Part shown: positions 1-7,192 of the stretch, piece by piece
How positions within the stretch are numbered: the stretch's first letter is position 1
Layout: each line of letters begins with the position of its first letter
From: Alphaproteobacteria bacterium
GTDB lineage: Bacteria; Pseudomonadota; Alphaproteobacteria; Sphingomonadales; Govanellaceae
Length of the DNA: 34,281 nt
NCBI GenBank assembly: GCA_003695065.1
Contig: RFJA01000288.1
Span: forward strand, 1 to 34,281
Direction: 5' to 3'
Translations under genes and position numbers: made by a program
The notes under the pieces: generated by a model
What the model was told of the DNA's origin: nothing
Seen by the model: only the letters and a program-made list of their open reading frames with translations
Database searches by the model: none

Positions 1-64
1 CCTCTTCCTCGATGAACGAGACTAGCTGATCGTCGATGGTTAAACCTGCAATTTCACGTGTCAT
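1..64 (-). CDS. Partial CDS, N-terminus only; possibly malate synthase G
   Basis: Reading the minus strand from 64 gives an open frame that begins MTREIAGLTIDDQLVSF and runs off the left edge after 21 codons. A GGGAG Shine-Dalgarno lies about 9 bases upstream of the ATG, which supports a real start. The pattern 'GL-x-hydrophobic-D-x-x-L-x-x-FIEEE' resembles the first residues of malate synthase G (a glyoxylate-cycle enzyme, typically continuing ALPGTG), but 21 residues are too few to be sure. The gene is divergent from the RidA gene, and the operator at 127-138 lies between them. It may be ordinary chromosomal or cluster DNA. Confidence 0.4.
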   Translation of the reverse strand, partial: MTREIAGLTIDDQLVSFIEEE

Positions 65-126
65 GCCGGTTATGCTCCCGTTTTCTGACGTTCTTCACCC
101 TGCACCTTTACCTGCCCGAATCTTAA

Positions 127-138
127 ATGTAAATACAA
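127..138. promoter_or_regulatory. HutC-type operator, site 1
   Basis: ATGTAAATACAA differs from the perfect palindrome TTGTAAATACAA at one base. It lies 36 bases before the RidA start and 63 bases from the start of the divergent partial gene. It belongs to a ten-member set of similar sites in this window. Confidence 0.6.
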
Positions 139-173
139 GTGGTCGAGTGTTCATTTCGCCGAGGAGATTTGAT

Positions 174-650
174 ATGGGGCGCATCGAAGAAAAACTGGAG
201 AGTATGGGCATCGTTCTGCCGCCACCGCTTGAACTACCGAGCGCAAACCGGACGTCGGCTGTTCTGGCAGGTTCAATGCTCTACGTGTCGGGTCATGGGG
301 CTCAACTTCTCGACGATGACAGTTGCGCAAGATGGGGCAAGGTGGACGTGGACATAACCGAGGAGCAGGCGTACGACACGGCCCGCGCGCTTGGCATCAA
401 GATGATTGCCACGGTCAGGCACCATATCGGGGACCTGGACCGGGTTCAGCGTGTTGTGAAGATACTGGGCATGATCAATGCTCACCCTGATTTCGAGCGC
501 CAGAACAAGGTGTTGAACGGCGCCTCCGACCTGTTTTACGAAGTCTTCGGCCCGGAGATCGGGTGTCACGCCCGTTCTTCCGTGGGTGTTGACGGGCTGG
601 TTGGACGTCAGCCCGTGGAGATCGAGGGTATTTTCCAGATCGCCCTCTGA
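174..650 (+). CDS. RidA/YjgF/YER057c/UK114-family protein
   Basis: 158 aa. I chose the ATG at 174 because GAGGAG sits 7 bases upstream and the operator at 127-138 would otherwise be inside the gene; the frame is open back to 36. Family signatures visible are the 'YVSGHGA' strand near residue 40, 'VKILGMIN' near residue 97, 'GASDL' and, near the C-terminus, 'HARSSVGV', whose Arg matches the carboxylate-binding Arg of RidA enamine/imine deaminases. Known members hydrolyse reactive 2-imino/enamino acids; some catabolic relatives are 2-aminomuconate deaminases. This variant is longer than the usual ~128-aa RidA and matches the 150-160-aa subgroup. Its inclusion in the cluster suggests, but does not prove, a nitrogen-containing intermediate. 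Confidence 0.9.
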   Translation: MGRIEEKLESMGIVLPPPLELPSANRTSAVLAGSMLYVSGHGAQLLDDDSCARWGKVDVDITEEQAYDTARALGIKMIATVRHHIGDLDRVQRVVKILGMINAHPDFERQNKVLNGASDLFYEVFGPEIGCHARSSVGVDGLVGRQPVEIEGIFQIAL

Positions 651-682
651 AGCTTTCAGGCGGATTCCAGCGCGGGAAAAAA

Positions 683-1405
683 TCAGTTCGGTTTATAACG
701 GCTTCCGAGGGTGAAACCGGACCCGGCATAGACGAACCTCGTCACCGTGATTGGTTTGCCCTTGAAGAAGTTTCGCCGTTCCAGAAACAGCGCGGGCTCA
801 CCCTCGGGCAGCCCAAGGAGGAGTGCTTTCTGTTTATCGGGTAAAATTGCTCTCAGGACCGTTTCGACATCCTGCAGGGTCGAGCGTTCGGTGAGAAACT
901 GATACACGCTCTTGGTGGTGAAGTCCTGTTCGAGGAAGTCTTCGAAAAGATCGCATACCAGATAGCGGTCCTCGACCGCCACGGGCTCATTATCCGCCTT
1001 CTGGAGGAGGGAGGCGTGATACACAGGTTCATCAGGCCCCAGTTCCAAAAGGGTACGCACCCCTTCACCCGGAATGATCTTGCGTTGAATGAGCACCTCG
1101 GTTTCGGGCTCCTTTCCCCGCGCCCGCGCCTCTTCCGCCAGGTCCCGAACCTCAAGGAGCGAAAACCGCGTGGGCCTCGGCTGAACAAAGGTGCCCGCAC
1201 CCTGAACCCTGCGAACCAGACCTTCGCTCACCAAATCTCTGACGGCCCGTTGAACAGTCAATCGTGAAACATCGAACTTTCGCGCAAGCTCATTCTCGGA
1301 CTCGATTTTCGATTCCGGTTTGGCCTCACCGGACTGGATCTTGGTGATTATATAATCCTTGATGTCCTGATAACGGGGTTGCGATCCGTTTTCTTTCTTG
1401 CCCAT
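683..1405 (-). CDS. GntR-family transcriptional regulator, HutC subfamily (wHTH + UTRA)
   Basis: 240 aa. Residues ~11-80 form the GntR winged helix ('YQDIKDYIITKIQSG', 'SENELARKFDVSRLTVQRAVRDL', 'VQGAGTFV'). Residues ~95-235 have the UTRA ligand-binding pattern ('EVLIQRKIIPG', 'EPVYHASLLQ', 'LERRNFF'), which defines the HutC subfamily. Such proteins are usually repressors relieved by a pathway metabolite, and HutC-type operators are typically TTGTATATACAA-like. Ten matching palindromes lie in this window, including one at 1495-1506 in this gene's own intergenic region, so autoregulation and control of the whole cluster are likely. The start at 1405 has AGGT about 9 bases upstream. It is convergent with the RidA gene, with a 32-base gap and no clear terminator. 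The inducer cannot be read from sequence. Confidence 0.93.
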   Translation of the reverse strand: MGKKENGSQPRYQDIKDYIITKIQSGEAKPESKIESENELARKFDVSRLTVQRAVRDLVSEGLVRRVQGAGTFVQPRPTRFSLLEVRDLAEEARARGKEPETEVLIQRKIIPGEGVRTLLELGPDEPVYHASLLQKADNEPVAVEDRYLVCDLFEDFLEQDFTTKSVYQFLTERSTLQDVETVLRAILPDKQKALLLGLPEGEPALFLERRNFFKGKPITVTRFVYAGSGFTLGSRYKPN

Positions 1406-1494
1406 TTGCTGGTCACCTCGGGTTTTCCGGTTTGTGATTTTTCAGGAAGCATATCAACGGAAGTCGGTAACTCGTTCGCTGATGATCCGCAAAG

Positions 1495-1506
1495 TTGTAT
1501 TTACAT
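1495..1506. promoter_or_regulatory. HutC-type operator, site 2 (regulator intergenic region)
   Basis: TTGTATTTACAT, preceded by G, has one mismatch to the perfect palindrome. It lies between the divergent HutC-type regulator (start 1405) and the gene starting at 1561, so it could serve both. TTTACA (1500-1505) with a 17-base spacer to TATCGT (1523-1528) is a possible rightward promoter overlapping the site. Confidence 0.75.
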
Positions 1507-1560
1507 ATTTACGGTTTGCCCTTATCGTCTCTATTCAAGGAAAAATCGGGAAGATACGCA

Positions 1561-2109
1561 ATGGCTTTTTTCATTTATCAACCGCATATCCACAAGGCCA
1601 GCAAACGCATTACACCTGACATCCTGATCAGGTCTGCGGAAGCTGTCTTCCAGGGAGGAGAGGCTTGTCCTTTGCGCGTCGGCAACCTGTCCACTGCTAT
1701 TGAGCAGGAGGTCGTGCTCGCCCAAACGGTCATTGCGCCCGGGCTGGGGCTGTTGGCGGGTCAGGATACTAACTATGTGGTCCCAGCCTTTCTTGTGCTG
1801 GAGGAGCGGTTGCTGGAGGCAGAACAGGGGCTCGCGGTACGGACCGCCCCGGTTGTGCTCATGCGGTTCGGATGGCGGCTTGATGAAGCGGGCGGCAAGC
1901 CGATCATGTTCCGGGTTTCTCAGGATGGGGACGAGACCCCGCCCATGACAATGGAAATAGATGACGGCCCGCTCGGTCGTGGAGAATTCAGCCTGAATCT
2001 CGCCGGCCCATTCACCGCAGTAATCCCCGGGCCATTGGACGTTCGGGTTTCTGCCGAAGGTCAGGAAGACCTCCACACCCGTTTTGTCCTTCAAGAGATG
2101 AAAGGATAG
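1561..2109 (+). CDS. Protein of unknown function, paired with the Asp-box propeller
   Basis: 182 aa from the ATG at 1561, with a GGGAAG ribosome site about 8 bases upstream. A TTG at 1495 would also be in frame, but it lies inside the operator, so I rejected it. I do not recognise a family. The protein has no signal peptide, membrane segment, cysteine or metal-binding motif. The C-terminal half is rich in alternating hydrophobic residues ('MTMEIDD', 'GEFSLNL', 'DVRVSAEGQ'), suggesting a beta-sandwich. It ends 7 bases before the propeller gene, so the two are probably co-transcribed and may form a complex. It is the first gene after the operator divergent from the regulator. Confidence 0.75.
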   Translation: MAFFIYQPHIHKASKRITPDILIRSAEAVFQGGEACPLRVGNLSTAIEQEVVLAQTVIAPGLGLLAGQDTNYVVPAFLVLEERLLEAEQGLAVRTAPVVLMRFGWRLDEAGGKPIMFRVSQDGDETPPMTMEIDDGPLGRGEFSLNLAGPFTAVIPGPLDVRVSAEGQEDLHTRFVLQEMKG

Positions 2110-2116
2110 GTCAGCA

Positions 2117-3193
2117 ATGTACAACACTGATCGTTTGCCTGAGGGCACCCTGCCTGTGGTTTATGCTGCGTCGATCGGTCATTCCGGCTGGTTCAGCCAT
2201 GATCTGGGCGAGAGCTGGCAGCGGGCGCACACCAATTGGGGTGGCATTTATAACGAAAGCCGCTGCTGGTGTTTCGCCATTCATCCTGACAGACCGGGAG
2301 AGCTTCTGGCGGGCACGGATCAGGGCATTTATCGTTGGGATCCGCGAGTACAGCGCTGGAATTACGTGCCGTCACCCATGGACGGGCTTCATATTCTGAA
2401 ACTGACCCAATGCCCCGCAAACTCCGACCTAATCATTGCGGGCACACGACCGGCCGAATTGTTCCGGTCAGAAGACGGCGGATTGACATGGGAATGGACG
2501 CCAATCGCCAACAAGACCGAGGTTCCCTACATCAATACGCCGCGTGTCACCTCCCTGCAGTTTGACCCGGAGGTTGCCGGCAAGGTCTGGATGACAATTG
2601 AAATTGACGGGGTTTGGCGCTCTGACGACGCGGGAAAAAGCTGGGTCCGGCTTGGAACGGATCTGCCCGATCAGGATACGCACAACGTCGTCATATTGAG
2701 GCAGGACGGGAAGCGGGTTGTTCTTTGTACAACCGAGATCGGCCTTTTCAGGAGCGAGGATGAGGGGGAGACCTTCGCGAAAGTCGACACAGGCGACATT
2801 CCCTATCACTATTTCCGCCACATGCTTCACCGGCCCGACAATACCGGCGTCCTGTTCCTCTCCGTCGGAGATCGGCCGAGCGGTGATGATGCCATGCTCT
2901 TGCGCAGCCGGGACTACGGGGCGAATTGGGAAGTGGTGGACCTGCCGGGAAATCAGAACTCAACGATCTGGAGCATCAGCGCGCATCCGGCCGATCCCAT
3001 GCTCCTTTTCTGTCACTCCATCATGGGCGAAATTTATCGCAGTCTGGATGGCGGGGAGACCTGGGAAAAGATGGAGAAGTTCCTGGGCGAGTTGCGTGAA
3101 GTCGTATGGGCGCCCGTGCCCGAGCAATTCCTCTCCGACCGGCCCAAGGCCTGGGTGACTGCGGACGAATTCGCGGCAGAGAGTTCCGCCTGA
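2117..3193 (+). CDS. Asp-box (BNR/sortilin-like) beta-propeller protein
   Basis: 358 aa. Six Asp-boxes (S-x-D-x-G-x-[TS]-W) are visible: SHDLGESW at 27-34, SEDGGLTW at 118-125, SDDAGKSW at 169-176, SEDEGETF at 213-220, SRDYGANW at 264-271 and SLDGGETW at 309-316. These mark the sialidase/Vps10/Ycf48-type beta-propeller fold. Sialidase catalytic residues are not evident (no FRIP motif seen), so I do not call it a glycosidase. No signal peptide is visible, so it is probably cytoplasmic, which is unusual for Asp-box proteins. It may be an enzyme, a lyase or a scaffold in the pathway; the function is unknown. Its translation signal is AAAGGATAGG, ending about 7 bases before the ATG, and it directly follows the unknown 182-aa gene. 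Confidence 0.85.
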   Translation: MYNTDRLPEGTLPVVYAASIGHSGWFSHDLGESWQRAHTNWGGIYNESRCWCFAIHPDRPGELLAGTDQGIYRWDPRVQRWNYVPSPMDGLHILKLTQCPANSDLIIAGTRPAELFRSEDGGLTWEWTPIANKTEVPYINTPRVTSLQFDPEVAGKVWMTIEIDGVWRSDDAGKSWVRLGTDLPDQDTHNVVILRQDGKRVVLCTTEIGLFRSEDEGETFAKVDTGDIPYHYFRHMLHRPDNTGVLFLSVGDRPSGDDAMLLRSRDYGANWEVVDLPGNQNSTIWSISAHPADPMLLFCHSIMGEIYRSLDGGETWEKMEKFLGELREVVWAPVPEQFLSDRPKAWVTADEFAAESSA

Positions 3194-3231
3194 TCGCAAG
3201 TGCTCAGGACCTCGGCTCGAATTGTTTCAAA

Positions 3232-3245
3232 GTTGTAGTTACAAC
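3232..3245. promoter_or_regulatory. HutC-type operator, site 3
   Basis: GTTGTAGTTACAAC has two perfect 6-base arms around GT. It lies 63 bases before the Rieske oxygenase start. A possible promoter is TTACAA (3239-3244), a 16-base spacer and TAGTTT (3261-3266); this part is weak. Confidence 0.8.
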
Positions 3246-3308
3246 ATTGCCAGCGGGCGTTAGTTTAATGGTCTCACTGAACATGTTTGAAATACCGAAG
3301 GCCAGCTG

Positions 3309-4460
3309 ATGACCATACAGCAAAAAATTCCCCATTCTGCCACCCCGGCCCCAAGCCCGGAGATCGGGGCCATTGCCGATCGTTTGACCCCGCTTGTCCG
3401 CAATGCCTGGTACGTTGCGGCATGGAGCAGCGAGGTGAGCCGCACACTCACACGGCGCTGGGTCCTGTCCCAGGATATCCTGATGTACCGCGATCGGGCC
3501 GGTCGGGTGGTCGCGCTTCAGAACCGTTGCGCCCATCGGTCGTTCCCGCTTCACAAGGGCAGGCTCGACAGCGACAATGTGGAGTGTAACTACCATGGGC
3601 TCACCTACGGCCCGGATGGCGCCTGCGTGCGCGTGCCTGCCGACCCGGGCGGTAAATCCTGCGCCAACTTCTCCCTCCACAAATATCCGGTGGTGGAGAG
3701 GCCCCCCTTCATTTGGATCTGGACAGGAGACCCGGAACTGGCGGAGGAGAGCACTATCCCTGACCATCACTGGCTGGGCGCAGAAGGCTGGGCCTATGCG
3801 GGCGGATACAAGCAAATCGCCGCCAATTATATTGGCCTGCACGAGAATCTTCTTGATACGACTCACTTCAGCTTTCTTCATGCGGGAAATGTCGGGACGC
3901 CAGAATATGCGTCCGACGCGGGCATGGTGACGGAGGTGGAAGGTGACACCGTTCGCCAGCACAGGACTCTTGAGGGTCAGATCCTGCCCGCGCTTTATGA
4001 CAAGCCGATGGATCTCATCAACAAGCGGGTCAAGCGTCACACCGACTCGCGTTTCTTCTCGCCGGGCTGGCATATTGCTCACGCGCGGGTGACGGACCAT
4101 AATCCCGAACCGGGGCGGCAGAGGGAATACCGAACCAAGATCCTTCACGGGATCACCCCGCTCTCGCAGACCGAGACCCATTATTTCTGGGCGATCGCCC
4201 GCGACTATAATACCGCCGACCCGGACATCACCGCTTATATGGAGCAGGCGATTACAGAGGCCTTCGAGGAAGATCGCGAGGCCCTTGAATGGATCGAGCA
4301 AATTCAGAGCCGGGAGAACCGGCCTGAGTATCAGGAGCGCAGCTTTCGGGCGGACAAGGGGGGCATTTCCATGCGCCGGATCATCGCACGTCTTGCGCGG
4401 CGCGAAGCGGCGGAAGCCCCGGAATCAAGACACTCAAGGAAGGGAGTAAAACGCATATGA
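3309..4460 (+). CDS. Rieske non-heme iron oxygenase, alpha subunit (VanA/phenylpropionate-dioxygenase type)
   Basis: 383 aa. The N-terminal Rieske [2Fe-2S] motif is C74-x-H76 and C93-x-x-H96 (CAHRS...CNYHG). The mononuclear iron site is D183-x-x-H186-x(4)-H191 in the 'NLLDTTHFSFLH' stretch. Length and layout fit the single-component-type oxygenases such as vanillate O-demethylase VanA, which hydroxylate or O-/N-demethylate aromatic acids with electrons from a VanB-like reductase. No reductase or ferredoxin gene is present in the window, so electrons must come from elsewhere. The C-terminus is basic and low in complexity (RREAAEAPESRHSRKG). The gene overlaps the next by ATGA (4457-4460), indicating translational coupling. 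Operator site 3 lies upstream. The substrate is unknown. Confidence 0.93.
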   Translation: MTIQQKIPHSATPAPSPEIGAIADRLTPLVRNAWYVAAWSSEVSRTLTRRWVLSQDILMYRDRAGRVVALQNRCAHRSFPLHKGRLDSDNVECNYHGLTYGPDGACVRVPADPGGKSCANFSLHKYPVVERPPFIWIWTGDPELAEESTIPDHHWLGAEGWAYAGGYKQIAANYIGLHENLLDTTHFSFLHAGNVGTPEYASDAGMVTEVEGDTVRQHRTLEGQILPALYDKPMDLINKRVKRHTDSRFFSPGWHIAHARVTDHNPEPGRQREYRTKILHGITPLSQTETHYFWAIARDYNTADPDITAYMEQAITEAFEEDREALEWIEQIQSRENRPEYQERSFRADKGGISMRRIIARLARREAAEAPESRHSRKGVKRI

Positions 4461-5140
4461 CTTTTGAGATGCCACAATATGTGATTGATCGCGTCATCAA
4501 GAAGCGGGGACGTCTTCACGTTTTCGATGAACTGGACCCCACGAAAACGGCGCTCGTGGTGATCGATATGCAGAACGCCTTCGTCAAGGGCAAGGTGAAG
4601 GCGGAAACCGCCCTGGCGATCATGCCCACGATCAACCGGCTTGGCGCAGAGCTCAGGGAAATGGGTGGGCATGTGGCCTGGGTCCAGCTTCAGGCGGGCA
4701 CACCCGACGGCAAGAGCATTGCCGAGCTCTATCATAAATACTTCTTCAGCCCGGAAGGTGCAGAGGCCCATCGGTCCTCGCTCACACCCGGAGAGTGGGG
4801 GTATGAAATTTGCGAGGAGCTGGACGTCCAGCCCGGTGACATTCGTGCCTGGAAATCGCGTCATTCGGCATTTGTCCCGGGTCATGGCGATCTCAAGGAG
4901 AAGCTTGACGAGAAGGGTATCGAGAACCTCCTCATCGGCGGCACGGTGACCAACTTCTGCTGTGAGACCACGGCGCGGGATGCCATGATGCTGGATTACC
5001 GGGCTGTCATGGTGTCGGACTGTAACGCGGCCCGTTTTCCCGAGGATCACTCAGCCGGACTGACCACATTCTTCCAGAGCTTCGGCGACGTCTACACCGC
5101 TGACGAAGTCATGGAGGTTCTCAGGAGAGGGCAGGGCTGA
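4457..5140 (+). CDS. Isochorismatase-fold cysteine hydrolase (amidase-like)
   Basis: 227 aa. The family triad is visible: Asp37 in 'VVIDMQNAF', Lys133 in 'WKSRHSAF', and a nucleophilic Cys at 168 in 'TVTNFCCETTARDA', followed by a second Cys169. The 'GGTVTN' cis-peptide region is also intact. Relatives hydrolyse C-N bonds (nicotinamidase, N-carbamoylsarcosine amidase, maleamate amidohydrolase, ureidoacrylate hydrolase) or the enol ether of isochorismate. The 4-base overlap with the Rieske oxygenase suggests sequential steps. With RidA nearby, an amide or carbamoyl substrate is a reasonable guess. The ribosome site AAGGGAG lies inside the end of the upstream gene. It is convergent with the dehydrogenase that ends at 5146. 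Confidence 0.92.
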   Translation: MTFEMPQYVIDRVIKKRGRLHVFDELDPTKTALVVIDMQNAFVKGKVKAETALAIMPTINRLGAELREMGGHVAWVQLQAGTPDGKSIAELYHKYFFSPEGAEAHRSSLTPGEWGYEICEELDVQPGDIRAWKSRHSAFVPGHGDLKEKLDEKGIENLLIGGTVTNFCCETTARDAMMLDYRAVMVSDCNAARFPEDHSAGLTTFFQSFGDVYTADEVMEVLRRGQG

Positions 5141-5145
5141 CCGGG

Positions 5146-6018
5146 CTAGTTCTGACGGATGCCTTTCAGGCGGTCTGCAAACGACCGCCAGTCGAATGAC
5201 GCGGCCGGGTCATATTCAAGGCCCTTGTCATCCATCAGGTCGCGCAGGTGGTCCTGAGTTCGCGCCACTTCTGCGGCCATTCCGGTCTGAAGTCCGCTTT
5301 CGCGCACGGTCAGCGCCACTTCGCGCATCTCGGCTGCCCGGCGTCGCCCATGCTGGGCAATGCGCGAGATCAGGTAATCTGCGGCCCTGTCGTTCCAGCC
5401 CATTTCCGGGAAGCTCTCATGCAGGGAAGAAAGAACTTCCTTTTCGACCCCGTAATGCCGGGCGGTCAGCAGGCTTTCGGCGGTCAACGCTTCGATCCCC
5501 TTGATCATCACGCTGCGGCACATCTTGATGGCCGCCGCCCGGCCCACCTCGGTTCCGGCGCTTCTGGCGTTCAGCCCTATCCCGGAGAGACAATCTGCAA
5601 CCATGTCCGCGTCCGGCCCCGCCACCAGCAGAGGCACGGCGGCGCCTGCGGGATAGACCGGTGACATGATCGCCACATCCAGCAGGTCCGCTCCCGACTC
5701 CGATATCAGGCTTGCGTTCTTGCGTTTGGTGTCAGGTGATACGGAGTTCATCTCCAGGTAACGCTGGCCCGGCTTGATAATGCGGGCCGCTATCCGGGCC
5801 GCCTGCTCGGACTGGTCGGCAGTTACCAGGGAGAGAATCAATTCGGCGTCGCCGATGGCCCGGTCCGAGCTGTCTTCAAGGATCACGCCCGCCTCCTCAG
5901 CCCTTTGCGCGATCTCCGGCACCGTGCTGATGTCGTAAGCGCGAACGTGGTGCGCGGCCGCCAGTGCGGACCCGAACATGTGCCCGGCTTCGCCAAATCC
6001 GATGATCGCGATCCTCAT
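5146..6018 (-). CDS. NAD(P)-binding beta-hydroxyacid dehydrogenase-like protein with DUF1932-type C-terminus
   Basis: 290 aa from the ATG at 6018; the longer open frame to 6162 lies inside the GalD gene. The N-terminus 'MRIAIIGFGEAGHMFG' carries the GxGxxG Rossmann motif, and residues 1-160 resemble the 6-phosphogluconate/3-hydroxyisobutyrate dehydrogenase fold. The C-terminal helical half, with 'AAAIKMCRSVMIKGIEAL', is typical of the DUF1932 group. The stop of GalD overlaps this start by ATGA (6015-6018), so the two are translationally coupled. Such proteins are often found next to oxalomesaconate-pathway genes; the reaction is not certain (a 2-hydroxy/2-keto acid oxidoreduction is the best guess). 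Confidence 0.88.
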   Translation of the reverse strand: MRIAIIGFGEAGHMFGSALAAAHHVRAYDISTVPEIAQRAEEAGVILEDSSDRAIGDAELILSLVTADQSEQAARIAARIIKPGQRYLEMNSVSPDTKRKNASLISESGADLLDVAIMSPVYPAGAAVPLLVAGPDADMVADCLSGIGLNARSAGTEVGRAAAIKMCRSVMIKGIEALTAESLLTARHYGVEKEVLSSLHESFPEMGWNDRAADYLISRIAQHGRRRAAEMREVALTVRESGLQTGMAAEVARTQDHLRDLMDDKGLEYDPAASFDWRSFADRLKGIRQN

Positions 6019-7100
6019 TGACCAGCCCCCTTGTGCGGAAAGACGACGCCGTCCATCAGCTTTCTGGCCGTGCGGATGAGCGCTGTTCGTATCACTGTTC
6101 CGTTCTCCCACTCGAGCTCCACAGTCAGTGCGCCCGAGGGGTGCTCCACATCCACCCGGCAAGGGTTCGAAGGCTCAAGATGTGCAATATCATGACCGAC
6201 GCTTCCTTCAATCATACAGGCTGCTGCGTCCGACGCTGCGGCCAAAACGCCAAGCGTTTCGTGAACGCGATGGGGAATGAAGGTCCGGGTATTGATCAGG
6301 CCGCCATGCCTCGGCGGGGAAATCAGGCACATCTTGGGCACGGTCTTGGGCCCAACGTTGCCGAGCCCCATCATTGGCCCGGCCTTGAGACGGATCGCCT
6401 CTACCTTGTCCCTGAGCGTGGTATTTTCCTCGAGTTCGGCGGGCGTCTCATATCCCGTGACGCCAAGACTTTCCGCGCGTATCAGTACACTGGGCATGCC
6501 GTTGTCCACAAGTGTGCAGGGAACGCCTTCGATAACATCCGTCGGATTGCCGGTTGGCAGCAGCGCCCCGCATTGTGCGCCTGCCGTGCCAAAGTAATTC
6601 TGGATGATGGGTGCATGACGGCCCGGAACACCATCAATGCGGGTGTAGCCTTCATAATTGACCCTGCCGTCGGGCGTCTGCACGACCAGATCCGCGCGGG
6701 CGTCCGAATTCACCATGTACACCCGAACGGTGGTCTCAGGGGCTGTTGCCTTGACGAGGCCGCGCTCGATCGCAAAGGGTCCGACACCGGCCAGAATATT
6801 CCCGCAATTCTGCGCATCGGACACCGCCCCTGTGTCCGGGGTCACCTGAAGAAAGAGGTAATCCACGTCACAGTCTTCGTGGTCCGAGGGTGAAACGACC
6901 GCGACCTTGCTGGTGAGCGGATGTCCGCCGCCCACCCCGTCGATCTGGCGGCTATCCGGGGAGCCGAGCACAGTGCAGAGAAGAGCGTCCCGGGCCGAAG
7001 TGTCCTCCGGCAGGTCAGATTTCAGGAAATATGGTCCTTTCGAGGTTCCGCCACGCATCAGCATGCAGGGAATACCCTCGATTTCCGGGGAGGTAGACAT
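6015..7100 (-). CDS. galD: 4-oxalomesaconate tautomerase (PrpF/LigU/GalD family)
   Basis: 361 aa with the start at 7100 (MSTSPEIEGIPCMLMRGG), matching the remembered 361-aa length of GalD. Upstream in-frame codons (to 7190) cross the operator, so I rejected them. The PrpF signature 'CMLMRGGTSKGPYF' is at the N-terminus, with 'GGGHPLTSKVAVV', 'NCGNILAGVGPFAIE' and 'GMPSVLIRA' following. The fold is diaminopimelate-epimerase-like with two acid/base positions. The known role is to isomerise 4-oxalomesaconate (from protocatechuate 4,5-cleavage or gallate cleavage) to the form hydrated by LigJ. It is divergent from ligJ, with operator site 4 between them. A generic PrpF isomerase with another substrate is possible, but the adjacent ligJ and ligK make GalD/LigU most likely. 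Confidence 0.88.
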   Translation of the reverse strand: MSTSPEIEGIPCMLMRGGTSKGPYFLKSDLPEDTSARDALLCTVLGSPDSRQIDGVGGGHPLTSKVAVVSPSDHEDCDVDYLFLQVTPDTGAVSDAQNCGNILAGVGPFAIERGLVKATAPETTVRVYMVNSDARADLVVQTPDGRVNYEGYTRIDGVPGRHAPIIQNYFGTAGAQCGALLPTGNPTDVIEGVPCTLVDNGMPSVLIRAESLGVTGYETPAELEENTTLRDKVEAIRLKAGPMMGLGNVGPKTVPKMCLISPPRHGGLINTRTFIPHRVHETLGVLAAASDAAACMIEGSVGHDIAHLEPSNPCRVDVEHPSGALTVELEWENGTVIRTALIRTARKLMDGVVFPHKGAGQ

Positions 7101-7133
7101 GTATTTCGACCCTTGCTGCATCACTGTTGAAGC

Positions 7134-7145
7134 TTGTATTGTCAA
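7134..7145. promoter_or_regulatory. HutC-type operator, site 4 (variant)
   Basis: TTGTATTGTCAA has one perfect half-site; the second differs at two bases. It lies between the divergent galD (start 7100) and ligJ (start 7193). The same variant spelling, with a TCAA or ACAA end, recurs at sites 5 and 6. A possible rightward -10, TAGAAT, is at 7165-7170. Confidence 0.55.
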
Positions 7146-7192
7146 CTGCTTCAGGATAAAAGCATAGAATGCAATCACGCAAGGACGCAATA

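Noticed and set aside
1495-1560. TTG start at 1495 for the unknown 182-aa protein
   Set aside because: The codon lies inside the operator and has no ribosome site.
3204-4301. Long open frame (365 codons) on the minus strand opposite the Rieske oxygenase
   Set aside because: It is the antisense of a gene with intact Rieske and iron-site motifs, has no family motifs and no ribosome site; a by-product of GC-rich codon use.
6018-6893. 291-codon plus-strand open frame opposite galD
   Set aside because: Shadow of the PrpF/GalD gene, which has conserved motifs and fitting operon structure.
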